NCBI GenBank assembly: GCA_910585595.1
Contig: CAJUET010000004.1
Location: 77,514-141,513, forward strand
Reading direction: 5' to 3'
DNA length: 64,000 nucleotides
Source: an uncultured Christensenella sp.
Lineage (GTDB): Bacteria > Bacillota > Clostridia > Christensenellales > Borkfalkiaceae
Under the pieces are notes generated by a model that saw only the letters and a program-made list of their open reading frames with translations, was not told the DNA's origin and made no database searches. Every line of letters starts with the position of its first letter. The first letter of the stretch is position 1. A program made the position numbers and the translations under genes. Of the stretch, positions 25,362-33,351 are shown one piece after another.

Positions 25362-26141
25362 TTTTTTTTCTTTTTTCCGAAAAACCTTTCTGATCGACTT
25401 GGTTTCCGCATAAATTGATTTTAGCGATTCCGTAACCTCTTCGCCATGATCGGCGATGAACGAGAACACCGTTCTCAAAGTCGTAATCTGAATTCCCGCT
25501 TCGGTATCGAGGCGGATAATTTTTTCGTAAGGGATTGCGAATTCGTAGCGGTCGGTCACGATAACCGCGCCGCGGGTGAGCAGGTAGCAGTGTGCGCAGG
25601 GATTTCCCTGACGGTATTTTTTGGTGTTGCTGATAAAGATGATCTGCGCCACAACGACTCCCGCAACGACGACCGCGGAGGCGATGCCGAATATCGTCCA
25701 GGTGAGTGTTTCAACGAGAAGGGTGCTCAATAAGAGCGAAAATAAAAGAAGCACTGCAAAAATGAGAGATGGAATCAGATATTGCGTCAGATAGCGATCG
25801 TGACGGGAAGTCGTCCCTGATGCGGAGCACATGATTTTTCCGAGAGATTCGCCGTAAACCGTTTTCACATAGTCGTTGTCCAAAAGCGTGTCGGCGCAGA
25901 CGGGTACGACGAACTTCCATGCCTCATGCAAGGGAACGCCGCCGAGCGTTACGCTCTTCGTGAGCTCCCGTGCCGTAGAAAACACCTGCGGTTCGTCCGT
26001 CTCGTCGGCAAATAAAAATACGGAAGATCCGTCGTCGCCGTCTTCCCGCGCGATCAGATATTCTTTCGATTCGTAAGTAAAATCAAGTTTTGCGATCTCT
26101 TTGGTCGCAAGAGATTTGGTAAACGATTCAAGTGAAATCAT
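25356..26141 (-). CDS. Two-TM membrane protein of unknown function
   Basis: An approximately 261-residue protein not recognised. A soluble N-terminal half (about 1-115) is followed by two adjacent membrane helices (about 120-140 and 147-168), then a soluble C-terminal part and a strongly basic end (R-K-V-F-R-K-K-E-K-K). The last part (A-V-I-V-T-D-R-Y-E-F-A-I-P-Y-E-K-I) resembles a PH/YcxB-like domain, a weak guess. The ATG at 26141 is chosen over a frame extension to 26180. Confidence 0.6.
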   Translation of the reverse strand: MISLESFTKSLATKEIAKLDFTYESKEYLIAREDGDDGSSVFLFADETDEPQVFSTARELTKSVTLGGVPLHEAWKFVVPVCADTLLDNDYVKTVYGESLGKIMCSASGTTSRHDRYLTQYLIPSLIFAVLLLFSLLLSTLLVETLTWTIFGIASAVVVAGVVVAQIIFISNTKKYRQGNPCAHCYLLTRGAVIVTDRYEFAIPYEKIIRLDTEAGIQITTLRTVFSFIADHGEEVTESLKSIYAETKSIRKVFRKKEKKS

Positions 26142-26187
26142 ATGCCTTATTCTACCATATCCGCTCGATTCTGTCAACATAAAGAAG

Positions 26188-26216
26188 TTGCAAGAATTTC
26201 CAAACCGTGCTATAAT
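26188..26216 (+). promoter_or_regulatory. Promoter of the DUF3737 gene
   Basis: TTGCAA (26188-26193) and perfect TATAAT (26211-26216) with a 17-base spacer. Confidence 0.65.
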
Positions 26217-26223
26217 GCGTAAA

Positions 26224-26278
26224 CGAACAGTTTTAAAAGCTGAACGGTTTGTTTTTTTCGCTTTTAAAACTTTGTTCG
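26224..26278 (+). promoter_or_regulatory. Structured leader upstream of the DUF3737 gene
   Basis: CGAACA plus GTTTTAAAAGC (26224-26240) can pair with GCTTTTAAAAC plus TGTTCG (26260-26278, two extra T between), a 17-bp long-range stem. Inside the loop a T-run follows a small CAG/CTG hairpin, so two alternative folds, one terminator-like, are possible. Confidence 0.45.
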
Positions 26279-26297
26279 GCGGACAAAGGAGTAAAGA

Positions 26298-27155
26298 ATG
26301 AAAATTATAAAAAACGCCCGTTTCGGAGAGGAACGCGCACTGTATGCAAGCGAAGATTTAAGATTGGAGAACGTCTGTTTCGACGGGGAAGAGGACGGTG
26401 AGAGCGCGCTCAAAGAGAGCCGCAATATCGAGGCGGAAAACTGCTTTTTCAATCTTCGCTATCCCTTTTGGCATATAATGAAATTGAAGATCGCAAATTC
26501 CGAGATGACGCCGCTCTGCCGCGCCGCGCTCTGGTATTCGCAGGATATTCTCATCAGAAATACGAAAATGCACGGGATCAAGGCGCTCCGCGAATGTGCC
26601 CGCGTCGGCGTTTACGACGGCGATATCGTCTCTCCCGAATTCGGTTGGTTCTGCGACGGCGTTTCCATGGAGAACACGGCCGCCGAAAGCGAATATTTTA
26701 TGATGCGTTCACGCAATCTTAATTTTAAGAAGGTGAACATGAAGGGAAAGTATTCCTTCCAATATATAGAGAACGCCACGTTCGAGAACTGCTCTTTTGA
26801 TACGAAAGACGCGTTTTGGCATTCCAGGAATACGACCGTGAAGAATTCCTTCGTCAAAGGAGAATATCTCGGTTGGTATGCCGAAAATCTGACCTTTATC
26901 GATTGCGTGATCACTGGCACGCAGCCTCTTTGCTACTGCAAGGGTTTAAAACTCGTCAACTGTAAAATGATAGACGCCGATCTCTGCTTTGAAAAATCGG
27001 AGACGGAAGCAGAACTTACCGCTCCCGTTGTCAGCATTAAAAATCCCTACCGCGGGAAGATTTTCGTTCCCGAAGCGGGCGAAATTATCCGCGACGATCC
27101 TGCGTCTACGGGAGAAATCATTTTGACCGCGTCTTCGAAAAAGCAGGCGGGATAA
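26298..27155 (+). CDS. DUF3737 right-handed beta-helix protein
   Basis: A 285-residue protein matching the DUF3737 pattern: repeated short strands such as E-N-C-F-F, N-S-E-M, W-Y-S-Q-D, R-N-L-N-F, E-N-C-S-F and F-I-D-C-V stacked with 20-odd-residue spacing, as in pectate-lyase-like beta helices. There is no signal peptide, so it is cytoplasmic. The biochemical role is unknown. It has its own promoter and a structured leader. Confidence 0.8.
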   Translation: MKIIKNARFGEERALYASEDLRLENVCFDGEEDGESALKESRNIEAENCFFNLRYPFWHIMKLKIANSEMTPLCRAALWYSQDILIRNTKMHGIKALRECARVGVYDGDIVSPEFGWFCDGVSMENTAAESEYFMMRSRNLNFKKVNMKGKYSFQYIENATFENCSFDTKDAFWHSRNTTVKNSFVKGEYLGWYAENLTFIDCVITGTQPLCYCKGLKLVNCKMIDADLCFEKSETEAELTAPVVSIKNPYRGKIFVPEAGEIIRDDPASTGEIILTASSKKQAG

Positions 27156-27216
27156 CGAAAAAGAGCGCATTTTGCCGCGAAACGGAGCTTCTTTTGTAAA
27201 AAATACCGCAAAACGA

Positions 27217-27245
27217 TTGATTTTTCAGGGGAAGTATATTATACT
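27217..27245 (+). promoter_or_regulatory. Promoter of the large surface protein
   Basis: TTGATT (27217-27222) and TATACT (27240-27245), 17-base spacer, 37 bases upstream of the ATG with GTAGGAG as ribosome site. Confidence 0.65.
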
Positions 27246-27282
27246 TTAAAACAGAATCCTAATCGTGTAGGAGTATAACATT

Positions 27283-30200
27283 ATGACGAAATTAAGAAAA
27301 ACAGCTTTGGCGTTCGGCACTGCCTGCGCGGTTGCGTTCACGGGCGGTTTTGCCGCATTGAATGCACTTCCCGCAAACGCCGATACGAAATCGGGCAACC
27401 GCGGATATTACGGAACGAAACTTGACGGAATTGCCGGCGCGTTTTACGACGAGTTGGTTAAAATGACGGAAGATCCCGACGGGGAAGGAACAGAACTGAG
27501 CACGCTTCGCAAGGGCGAAAGCCACACCGTAACAAATAATACGGTCATTACCCAAACGTTGGCGGCAGAGTACGCTGCAGGCGATATGAATCTTATAAAG
27601 CAGTTCGGAGCTGCGCTCGATTGCTTCCGTTACGATTATGCCGATCTTTTTTATGTGAATTTCGACCGTCTTACCGTTCATGTGACGGAGAAGAAAACGG
27701 AAACGGGCGGCGGCAATGAGGGCGGCGAACCCGGCGGTGATCAGACTGCTCCCGAAGCCACAGAGGGAGAAACCGACGGCGGCGAAGGTGATCCTACGCC
27801 CGATCCCGCACCCGAATATGTTATAACGATCGGCGCGGGCAGAGCGGTTTCCTATTTGTTATTTGATCCCGATGAACTCAACGGAACGGCGGAGGCGCCC
27901 GAACCTCCCTCAGGCGGCAATGAGGGTGGCGAACCCGGCGGTGAACCTACTACTCTTGCGACCAAAGAAGGAGAGGGCGAGGCAGTACTTACGCTCTACG
28001 GGAAGTATGTGAGTGCGTACGAAGCGCTGATAGAAAAAGTCAATAACGTACTTCAACCGCCTGCGGAAGGAGGTGAAGCGCCTGCCGCTATAACTTACAG
28101 CAATTTTTCTGTGGAAGAAAGGGTAAAAGCCGTCAATAAAGTGCTCGGCGAAAGCTTTACCTACGGCTTCGGCAATAATTACGTAAACACGACTTATTTC
28201 ATTACGGAAGCTAATAAACCGAACGCAAGCAGCGAAGGGTTCGCCCGCCTTTTCAAAACCGTTATGCACACGCTCGAAGTAGACGATTGTCTGATCGTTT
28301 CGGGCTACTACATGGTGAACGGTACGGCAAAGGCGTGCACCTGGAACTATGTAAAGGACGGCGGCAAATGGTACGGAGTAGACGTTGCAAACAATCTTAC
28401 GAACGATAACAAGTATCTGCTTGCCACGGGCGATGTATTTTTCCTCGATCACTACGAGAACGGCGTCGTTTCTCTGTCAAACTACCAATTAAAATATCCC
28501 GAAACCGGAGAATTCGCGTTTGAAAATTACCACGTTGTCACGGGCGAGATTCAGGTTGCAAACGGCGCTCTCGGAAACAGAAACGGAATCGTCGTTGTCG
28601 AGTATAACGGCGAAAGAGGCGTTCTCTCTATCCGCGTTAAGAACGGAGAAGAATGGGGGGCATGGACTGCGCTTAACAACTACGAAACGGATAACCGCTT
28701 CAATATTCCTCAAACTCCCGAACCTCCCTCAGGCGGCGATGAGGGCGGCGGCAATGAGGGCGGCGAACCCGGCGGTGAACCGACTACTCCCGAGACCAAA
28801 GAAGGAGAAGACGTCGGGGATGGCAGCGGCGACGGTAATGGCGATACGCCGCCGACGATCGACGAAACGAATTGCAAAGTTGCTTACGATGCAGAAAAAG
28901 GACTTTACTACCTGTTCGACTTGGAGAACGGGAAGTACGAAATTGCCATTGTGAAAGACGGCGCGGTCGTCGAACGCAACGAGACCGTTGCTGAATCGAT
29001 CGATCAAAAAGTCGTTTCCATTCCGCTTGTGGAAAACGATTTAAGATTAAAGGCGCAGGAGCTTAAAGAGACTGCGTTCGAGATCACGTTCGGCTCTAAG
29101 GTAAAAATCGGCAACGGAACTGAAGCCGTCGTCGACTTTACCGTCGACGCGCTCGAAGGGGCGGAATTAGAGTTCGTCAAAAAAATGTGTGCGCTCAAAA
29201 CCGCTACGCTGTCGGAGGACGGGAACACACTCAGCTTTCAATTTAAACCCTGCGCTCTCACGCAGTACAGCGGGCTTAAATATACGTTCACTTTCCCCAA
29301 CCTTGTAGAAGACGCGGAAAACGGAACGGCTGTTCCTCAGTCGTACTCCGTGGTGTTCAAGTATGAAGGGAATACGATCAGGGCGACCGGCGTTTCCGTC
29401 GGCAGTAATCTGTATACGGATATTGTCACGCAGCCTTCCCTTGTATTCAACAACGACCTCTCTCTTTCGGGGTGGAAATACGACGGAATTGACGCGAACG
29501 ACAATATGATCGGCGCGCTTGCGCTCACGGCAGGCAAGATCAACGTATCCGAAGAACTTAACGCCGCGCTGAAAGAAGCTGTAACCGAAAATGGCGCAAT
29601 CTTCAACGAGGGCGCATTCAATGTCGCTGCTCCTTCCGAGGGCGAAGGGGAAGGCGGAGAGGGAACTCCCGTAACGCCGAACTCCGTCGAAGCGTATTCT
29701 TTGAATCTTACTTTGGACGGAAAGGCTGTAACGATCCCTTCGGGCACTGCTCTTAAACTTTCCTTCCCGTATCCCGCAGGTCACGGACCGCAGGAAGGCG
29801 ATGATACCGTATATAAAATATTCCAATTCAACAAGGATGAAAGCGGCAACATCGATTACACCGCGGCTCCCGCCGTTCTCGACGTTGTTGCGGCAAGGCA
29901 GGGCCTTATCGCTGCGGTGAACGATCCTTCCGCAAACTTCGTGATCGTTGCGTTTGATAAGGCTAAAATCAAAGGCGATTCCAAAGTCGTTCTGACCGAA
30001 ACCACGGGCGTGGGCGGATCGATCGGCGGAAGCCCCGTTAATAAGGTTTCCGCAACGGGAAGCCAGACCTACACAATCAAAGCAGACGACGGTTATGTGC
30101 TTGATTTCGTTTCGGTAAACGGCGTAGCGAAAGATCTTCCCGAAGGAAACAACGGCACTTACACCTTCTCGCTGAACGGCGCTGATTTAACGAATACGAC

Positions 30201-30615
30201 TTTCAACGTGTTGCGCGTAGAATTCAGACCTGCGGGCGAGAACGTTTCTGCGGACGATTATAAAGTAACGAACGGCTCCGCGGCGGGCTTTGTGACAGGT
30301 CAGCTTGAACGCGGTGAGTACAGTGCGGACGAAAAGAATTCGATTATAACGGATTATCCCGTCGGCGGCATTATCTTTGCGCCTAAGCCTCCCGTTATTC
30401 CCAATACGGCAAGCACGCAAATGCAAATGATCATTGTGCTCAGCGTTGTAGGCGGAATCGCTTTGATCGGTGCGATCGCAATTATTTACTGCGGCGCAAT
30501 CAGACCCAAGATTTTAAGAGAACGCGAAGAGGAAGCGGCAAGAATCGCCGCTCAGCGCGAAAAGAGAGCGAACAGGAACAGATCCGGCTCTTCCTACGAT
30601 TCGAAGAGAAGATAA
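27283..30615 (+). CDS. Large secreted, membrane-anchored protein with transglutaminase-like domain lacking catalytic residues
   Basis: A 1110-residue surface protein. It has a signal peptide (1-33, cleavage near A-N-A-D), a transglutaminase-like core (about 280-375), several Gly/Glu/Pro-rich linkers (about 143-178, 204-232, 480-525), further beta-rich modules, and a C-terminal membrane helix (about 1046-1070) with a basic cytoplasmic tail. In the core the pattern G-F-A-R-L-F ... T-W-N-Y-V ... W-Y-G-V-D is conserved, but the usual Cys is Ser317 and the usual His is Cys352, with only Asp367 kept. It is probably a binding or structural protein. No LPxTG is seen. Confidence 0.75.
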   Translation: MTKLRKTALAFGTACAVAFTGGFAALNALPANADTKSGNRGYYGTKLDGIAGAFYDELVKMTEDPDGEGTELSTLRKGESHTVTNNTVITQTLAAEYAAGDMNLIKQFGAALDCFRYDYADLFYVNFDRLTVHVTEKKTETGGGNEGGEPGGDQTAPEATEGETDGGEGDPTPDPAPEYVITIGAGRAVSYLLFDPDELNGTAEAPEPPSGGNEGGEPGGEPTTLATKEGEGEAVLTLYGKYVSAYEALIEKVNNVLQPPAEGGEAPAAITYSNFSVEERVKAVNKVLGESFTYGFGNNYVNTTYFITEANKPNASSEGFARLFKTVMHTLEVDDCLIVSGYYMVNGTAKACTWNYVKDGGKWYGVDVANNLTNDNKYLLATGDVFFLDHYENGVVSLSNYQLKYPETGEFAFENYHVVTGEIQVANGALGNRNGIVVVEYNGERGVLSIRVKNGEEWGAWTALNNYETDNRFNIPQTPEPPSGGDEGGGNEGGEPGGEPTTPETKEGEDVGDGSGDGNGDTPPTIDETNCKVAYDAEKGLYYLFDLENGKYEIAIVKDGAVVERNETVAESIDQKVVSIPLVENDLRLKAQELKETAFEITFGSKVKIGNGTEAVVDFTVDALEGAELEFVKKMCALKTATLSEDGNTLSFQFKPCALTQYSGLKYTFTFPNLVEDAENGTAVPQSYSVVFKYEGNTIRATGVSVGSNLYTDIVTQPSLVFNNDLSLSGWKYDGIDANDNMIGALALTAGKINVSEELNAALKEAVTENGAIFNEGAFNVAAPSEGEGEGGEGTPVTPNSVEAYSLNLTLDGKAVTIPSGTALKLSFPYPAGHGPQEGDDTVYKIFQFNKDESGNIDYTAAPAVLDVVAARQGLIAAVNDPSANFVIVAFDKAKIKGDSKVVLTETTGVGGSIGGSPVNKVSATGSQTYTIKADDGYVLDFVSVNGVAKDLPEGNNGTYTFSLNGADLTNTTFNVLRVEFRPAGENVSADDYKVTNGSAAGFVTGQLERGEYSADEKNSIITDYPVGGIIFAPKPPVIPNTASTQMQMIIVLSVVGGIALIGAIAIIYCGAIRPKILREREEEAARIAAQREKRANRNRSGSSYDSKRR
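27898..27968 (+). repeat. Gly/Glu/Pro linker repeat, copy related to 28716-28798
   Basis: The DNA coding P-E-P-P-S-G-G then G-G-E-P-G-G-E-P-T-T is almost identical here and at 28716-28798; a third, more diverged copy lies at 27706-27760. The later copy has an extra internal G-G-G-N-E unit, indicating repeat expansion. Confidence 0.7.
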
Positions 30616-30625
30616 GTAAATGAAT

Positions 30626-30653
30626 AAAACCCCGCCGAGAGGCGGGTTTTTTA
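30626..30653 (+). terminator. Terminator of the surface protein gene
   Basis: CCCGCC (30631-30636) pairs with GGCGGG (30641-30646) around GAGA, with A-run and T-run flanks. Confidence 0.88.
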
Positions 30654-30703
30654 TTTATCTGCTGAAAATCTTTAAGAGCCTCCGCATCGCGGAAGCACTT
30701 TTA

Positions 30704-31216
30704 TTATTCGATTTCGATTTGACAGCTTTTCATAACGTCGAGCGCGGAAAGGTGATTTTTCTTCGTCGTGCCGGCGCAAGCGGCGGCGCATACTGCAATC
30801 TTTGCCTGCGGGCAGTATGCGCTTAACAGAAGCGCGTTTGATATCACACAGATGTCCGTGCAGATTCCCGCAAGCAAAATTTTATCGTAAAGACCGTCGC
30901 GGACGTATTTCATAAGCGCGACGCTTGCAAACGTCTCCTTTTCAAATACTTTCGCGTTGTCAATATAAATTCCGTCTACAAATTCAGCGCCCTTTGTTCC
31001 CCGGATGCAGTGGGGTACGGGCAGAAATTTTCCTTCACGCGTCTCTAAATAATTCTCGCCGTGCAAATCTTTTGTATAAACGATTTCCGTTCCCTTTGCG
31101 CGTTCGCGCTTTATGAGTTCCCGAACGGAAACAGCGGTTTCTTCGCCGCCTTCCGCTTTGAGCGCGCCGTTTACGAAGTCGTTTTGCATATCGACGACGA
31201 TCAGCAACTTTTTCAT
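30704..31216 (-). CDS. Isochorismatase-family cysteine hydrolase (nicotinamidase-like)
   Basis: A 170-residue hydrolase. The catalytic triad is seen as Asp in V-V-D-M-Q-N-D-F (residue 9), a Lys in the K-E-T-F-A-S region and Cys in G-I-C-T-D-I-C-V. The metal Asp/His region Y-T-K-D-L-H fits nicotinamidase, but the exact amide cannot be decided. The ATG at 31216 lies 4 bases after the pyrophosphatase stop, so the two form an operon. Confidence 0.85.
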   Translation of the reverse strand: MKKLLIVVDMQNDFVNGALKAEGGEETAVSVRELIKRERAKGTEIVYTKDLHGENYLETREGKFLPVPHCIRGTKGAEFVDGIYIDNAKVFEKETFASVALMKYVRDGLYDKILLAGICTDICVISNALLLSAYCPQAKIAVCAAACAGTTKKNHLSALDVMKSCQIEIE

Positions 31217-31220
31217 AACG

Positions 31221-31754
31221 TTATCTTGTGCCGAATTTTTCTTTATAATTCTGAATGCACTTCGCAATGATTTCGACCGCTTCGTCGCGGTGTGCGATTT
31301 CTTTGACCGCCGTTTTTTTGTGTTCGAGCGATTTGTAAACCTCAAAGAAGTGCATCATTTCGTCGAAGATGTGTTTCGGCAATTCGTGAATATCGTAATA
31401 GCCGTTAAAAGTGGGGTCTTTGTGCGGGATCGCGATAATTTTTTCGTCGAGCGCGCCGCCGTCGATCATCTTAATGACTCCCACGGGATAGCAGTTCACA
31501 AGGGTCATGGGGTAGATCGTTTCGTTACAGAGAGCGAGTACGTCCAACGGGTCTCCGTCGTCCGCCAGCGTTTTGGGAATGAATCCGTAGTTCGCAGGGT
31601 ATACGGTGGAGGTGTAGAGCACCCGATCGAGCTTTAAAAGTCCCGTTTCCTTGTCGAGTTCGTATTTTGCTTTACAGCCCTTCGGAATTTCGATGAGCGC
31701 TTCGAAGGAATTCGGTTTGATCCTTTTTTCGTCAATATCATGCCAAATATTCAT
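31221..31754 (-). CDS. ppa: Inorganic pyrophosphatase, family I
   Basis: Hydrolyses PPi to phosphate. Active-site landmarks: E-I-P-K-G-C-K-A-K-Y-E, Y-P-A-N-Y-G-F-I-P, D-G-D-P-L-D-V-L and K-D-P. The 177-residue length is normal. The ATG at 31754 gives the family N-terminus; the longer frame to 31802 is not conserved. Divergent from the tRNA-Ser promoter. Confidence 0.93.
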   Translation of the reverse strand: MNIWHDIDEKRIKPNSFEALIEIPKGCKAKYELDKETGLLKLDRVLYTSTVYPANYGFIPKTLADDGDPLDVLALCNETIYPMTLVNCYPVGVIKMIDGGALDEKIIAIPHKDPTFNGYYDIHELPKHIFDEMMHFFEVYKSLEHKKTAVKEIAHRDEAVEIIAKCIQNYKEKFGTR

Positions 31755-31856
31755 AACGTGAACCTCTTTTTCTATTTTATCATATTTTAATAGCGTCCGC
31801 AATAAGCGCAGAAAAAATTTTTACGAAAAATTTTGCGTTTCCGCTTGAATATTACT

Positions 31857-31885
31857 TTGACATCCGTTCGATTTTATGATATAGT
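31857..31885 (+). promoter_or_regulatory. Host tRNA-Ser(GCU) promoter
   Basis: TTGACA (31857-31862) and TATAGT (31880-31885), 17-base spacer, 22 bases before the tRNA 5' end. After integration it points into the prophage, 234 bases upstream of the phage-borne tRNA-Ser. Confidence 0.75.
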
Positions 31886-31907
31886 GTTATCGTTCTTAAT
31901 TTAGTTT

Positions 31908-31946
31908 GCAGAAGTACCCAAGAGGCTCAAGGGGCTCCCCTGCTAA
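31908..31946 (+). pseudogene. 5' half of a host tRNA-Ser (GCT), split by prophage integration
   Basis: The acceptor strand GCAGAAG (31908-31914), a D-arm, the anticodon stem 5' strand CTCCC (31935-31939) and the loop CTGCTAA (31940-31946) with anticodon GCT are present, then the sequence changes abruptly. The matching 3' half is at 63258-63319. As it stands it cannot fold into a tRNA: the following bases are TTGCG where GGGAG is needed. Confidence 0.92.
31936..31946 (+). repeat. attL core
   Basis: TCCCCTGCTAA, identical to 63258-63268. It covers part of the anticodon stem and the whole anticodon loop of the interrupted tRNA-Ser. Confidence 0.9.
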
Positions 31947-32090
31947 TTGCGAAGCATGTCTTTACGGGGAGTCGCATAATCGGGGAAAATCTGCAACATA
32001 TAGGAACGAATCGGGACGAGTTTTGACTACTCCCCAAACAGACAGAAAAATGCCCGAAATATGCCTATTTATTGCAGGATATTTCGAGGT

Positions 32091-32117
32091 AATAGACAAT
32101 TTATAGACAATAGACAA
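32091..32117 (+). repeat. Left cluster of integrase arm-type sites (TAGACAA x3)
   Basis: Three direct TAGACAA units at 32093, 32104 and 32111 lie in a 27-base block repeated without change at 63146-63172. The same spacing at both ends suggests integrase arm-binding sites. Regulatory binding of another protein is an alternative. Confidence 0.7.
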
Positions 32118-32119
32118 AT

Positions 32120-32210
32120 GTGGAAGTACTCAAGTGGCTCAAGAGGACGCCCTGCTAAGGCGTTAGCACGGATTTCCGTGGCGCGGGTTCAAATCCCGCC
32201 TTCCACGCCA
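32120..32210 (+). tRNA. Phage-borne intact tRNA-Ser (GCT), CCA encoded
   Basis: A 91-base class II tRNA. The acceptor GTGGAAG pairs with CTTCCAC. The anticodon arm is ACGCC-CTGCTAA-GGCGT, there is a long variable arm (CACGG/CCGTG), the T-arm is GCGGG-TTCAAAT-CCCGC, the discriminator is G and CCA is encoded. It has the same anticodon as the tRNA the prophage splits, and lies inside the prophage between arm sites and integrase. Confidence 0.95.
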
Positions 32211-32213
32211 ATA

Positions 32214-32247
32214 AAAGAACCGATCGGAAAATACCGATCGGTTCTTT
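32214..32247. terminator. Bidirectional terminator for phage tRNA-Ser and integrase
   Basis: AAAGAACCGATCGG (32214-32227) pairs perfectly with CCGATCGGTTCTTT (32234-32247) around AAAATA. It lies between the convergent tRNA and integrase genes. Confidence 0.85.
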
Positions 32248-32249
32248 CG

Positions 32250-33335
32250 TTATACAACCGAAAGTAGTTCTTTCTCGATCCGCGTCATGGCGTTGTCGAT
32301 GAGCACGTCGTCGGCGCTCGCATAATGCTCTGCGGTCACCTTATAGGACGAATGTCCCATCATTCTGAAAGTCGTGTCAAGGTCGATACCGAGCCGCTTA
32401 CAGCCGTTTGCGAACGCATCGCGCAGCTTGTGAAGGGTCGTGTACTTCAATCCGTTCTGTTCGATAAACTTTGCGAAGTGGGTCGAGATCGTATTCGGCT
32501 GAATGTTCGATCCGTTCCTGTTGCAGCACACGAACGGACTCATGATTCCGTTGGTTGTCTTGAATGAATGCAATTCCTGATAAAACGCTTCGGAAACGAT
32601 GAACGAGCGGCGGCGGTTCTCCGTCTTTTGCGTTTTGATGGTGGAATGCCCTTTAACGGTTATGACCGCTTTATCGAGACTAATACGGTACTTGCCGTTC
32701 TTCATTCGGCTAATATCCGTTTCCTGCAATGCGCAGACTTCCTCGCGCGTGGCGGAAAAGAAACAGGCGCAGAGCGTCGGGATATAGAGCTTTGAATTAG
32801 CCGCTTTCATGCAGGAGAAGAGCTCGCGCATGTCGTCGAAATCGTAGGCGGGGTACTTCTTGGGCTTGTACGTCGGCATATCGACGAAGTAAAACGGGTT
32901 TTCCCGCACCCACCGCTTTTTAATGGCGTAATTGAACGCCGCACGGACAGGCTTCCTTATCTCGTTGCAGGTGCAAGGGGAGGAACGGTGCATCTCGATA
33001 ATTTTACCGAGAACGCGCTCGTTGATTTTTTGGAGCGGGAGATGATCGAGATATTCCGAGACATAGGAGAGATACTGCTCGTATTTTTCAATCGTTTTCG
33101 GCGAAGCGTTTTTGAGCTTTAAGCTCTCGAACCAGTGTTTTTTTAATTGTCCGAAGGTCATCTTCTCGGAGGAAATGTTTTCTCCCTCTAAGCGCGCCTT
33201 TTCTTGCAACTCCCAAAGCTGAGCGGCTTTCTTCGTCGGGAACCCGCTTTTATAGGGGCGCTTCTGCCGACCGAAGCAGTCTTTGTAGTAAAACCGCACG
33301 GCGTAATTCTTTCCTTTTTCAAGCTCGATTATCAT
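32250..33335 (-). CDS. int: Tyrosine recombinase (prophage integrase)
   Basis: 361 residues. There is an N-terminal arm-binding domain (about 1-55), a core-binding SAM-like domain (about 60-155) and a catalytic domain with Arg197 (T-R-E-E-V), His302-x-x-Arg305 (H-K-L-R), His328 (G-H-S-S) and nucleophile Tyr338. It catalyses insertion at the tRNA-Ser anticodon loop by inference from position. It lies next to attL, reading toward it, as is usual. Confidence 0.95.
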   Translation of the reverse strand: MIIELEKGKNYAVRFYYKDCFGRQKRPYKSGFPTKKAAQLWELQEKARLEGENISSEKMTFGQLKKHWFESLKLKNASPKTIEKYEQYLSYVSEYLDHLPLQKINERVLGKIIEMHRSSPCTCNEIRKPVRAAFNYAIKKRWVRENPFYFVDMPTYKPKKYPAYDFDDMRELFSCMKAANSKLYIPTLCACFFSATREEVCALQETDISRMKNGKYRISLDKAVITVKGHSTIKTQKTENRRRSFIVSEAFYQELHSFKTTNGIMSPFVCCNRNGSNIQPNTISTHFAKFIEQNGLKYTTLHKLRDAFANGCKRLGIDLDTTFRMMGHSSYKVTAEHYASADDVLIDNAMTRIEKELLSVV

Positions 33336-33351
33336 AAGTTGCTCCTGTTTA

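Noticed and set aside
27700..28800. CRISPR-like array from repeated GGCGGCGAACCCGG units
   Set aside because: The repeats are in frame, encode a Gly/Glu/Pro linker and have no regular spacers; no cas genes are present.
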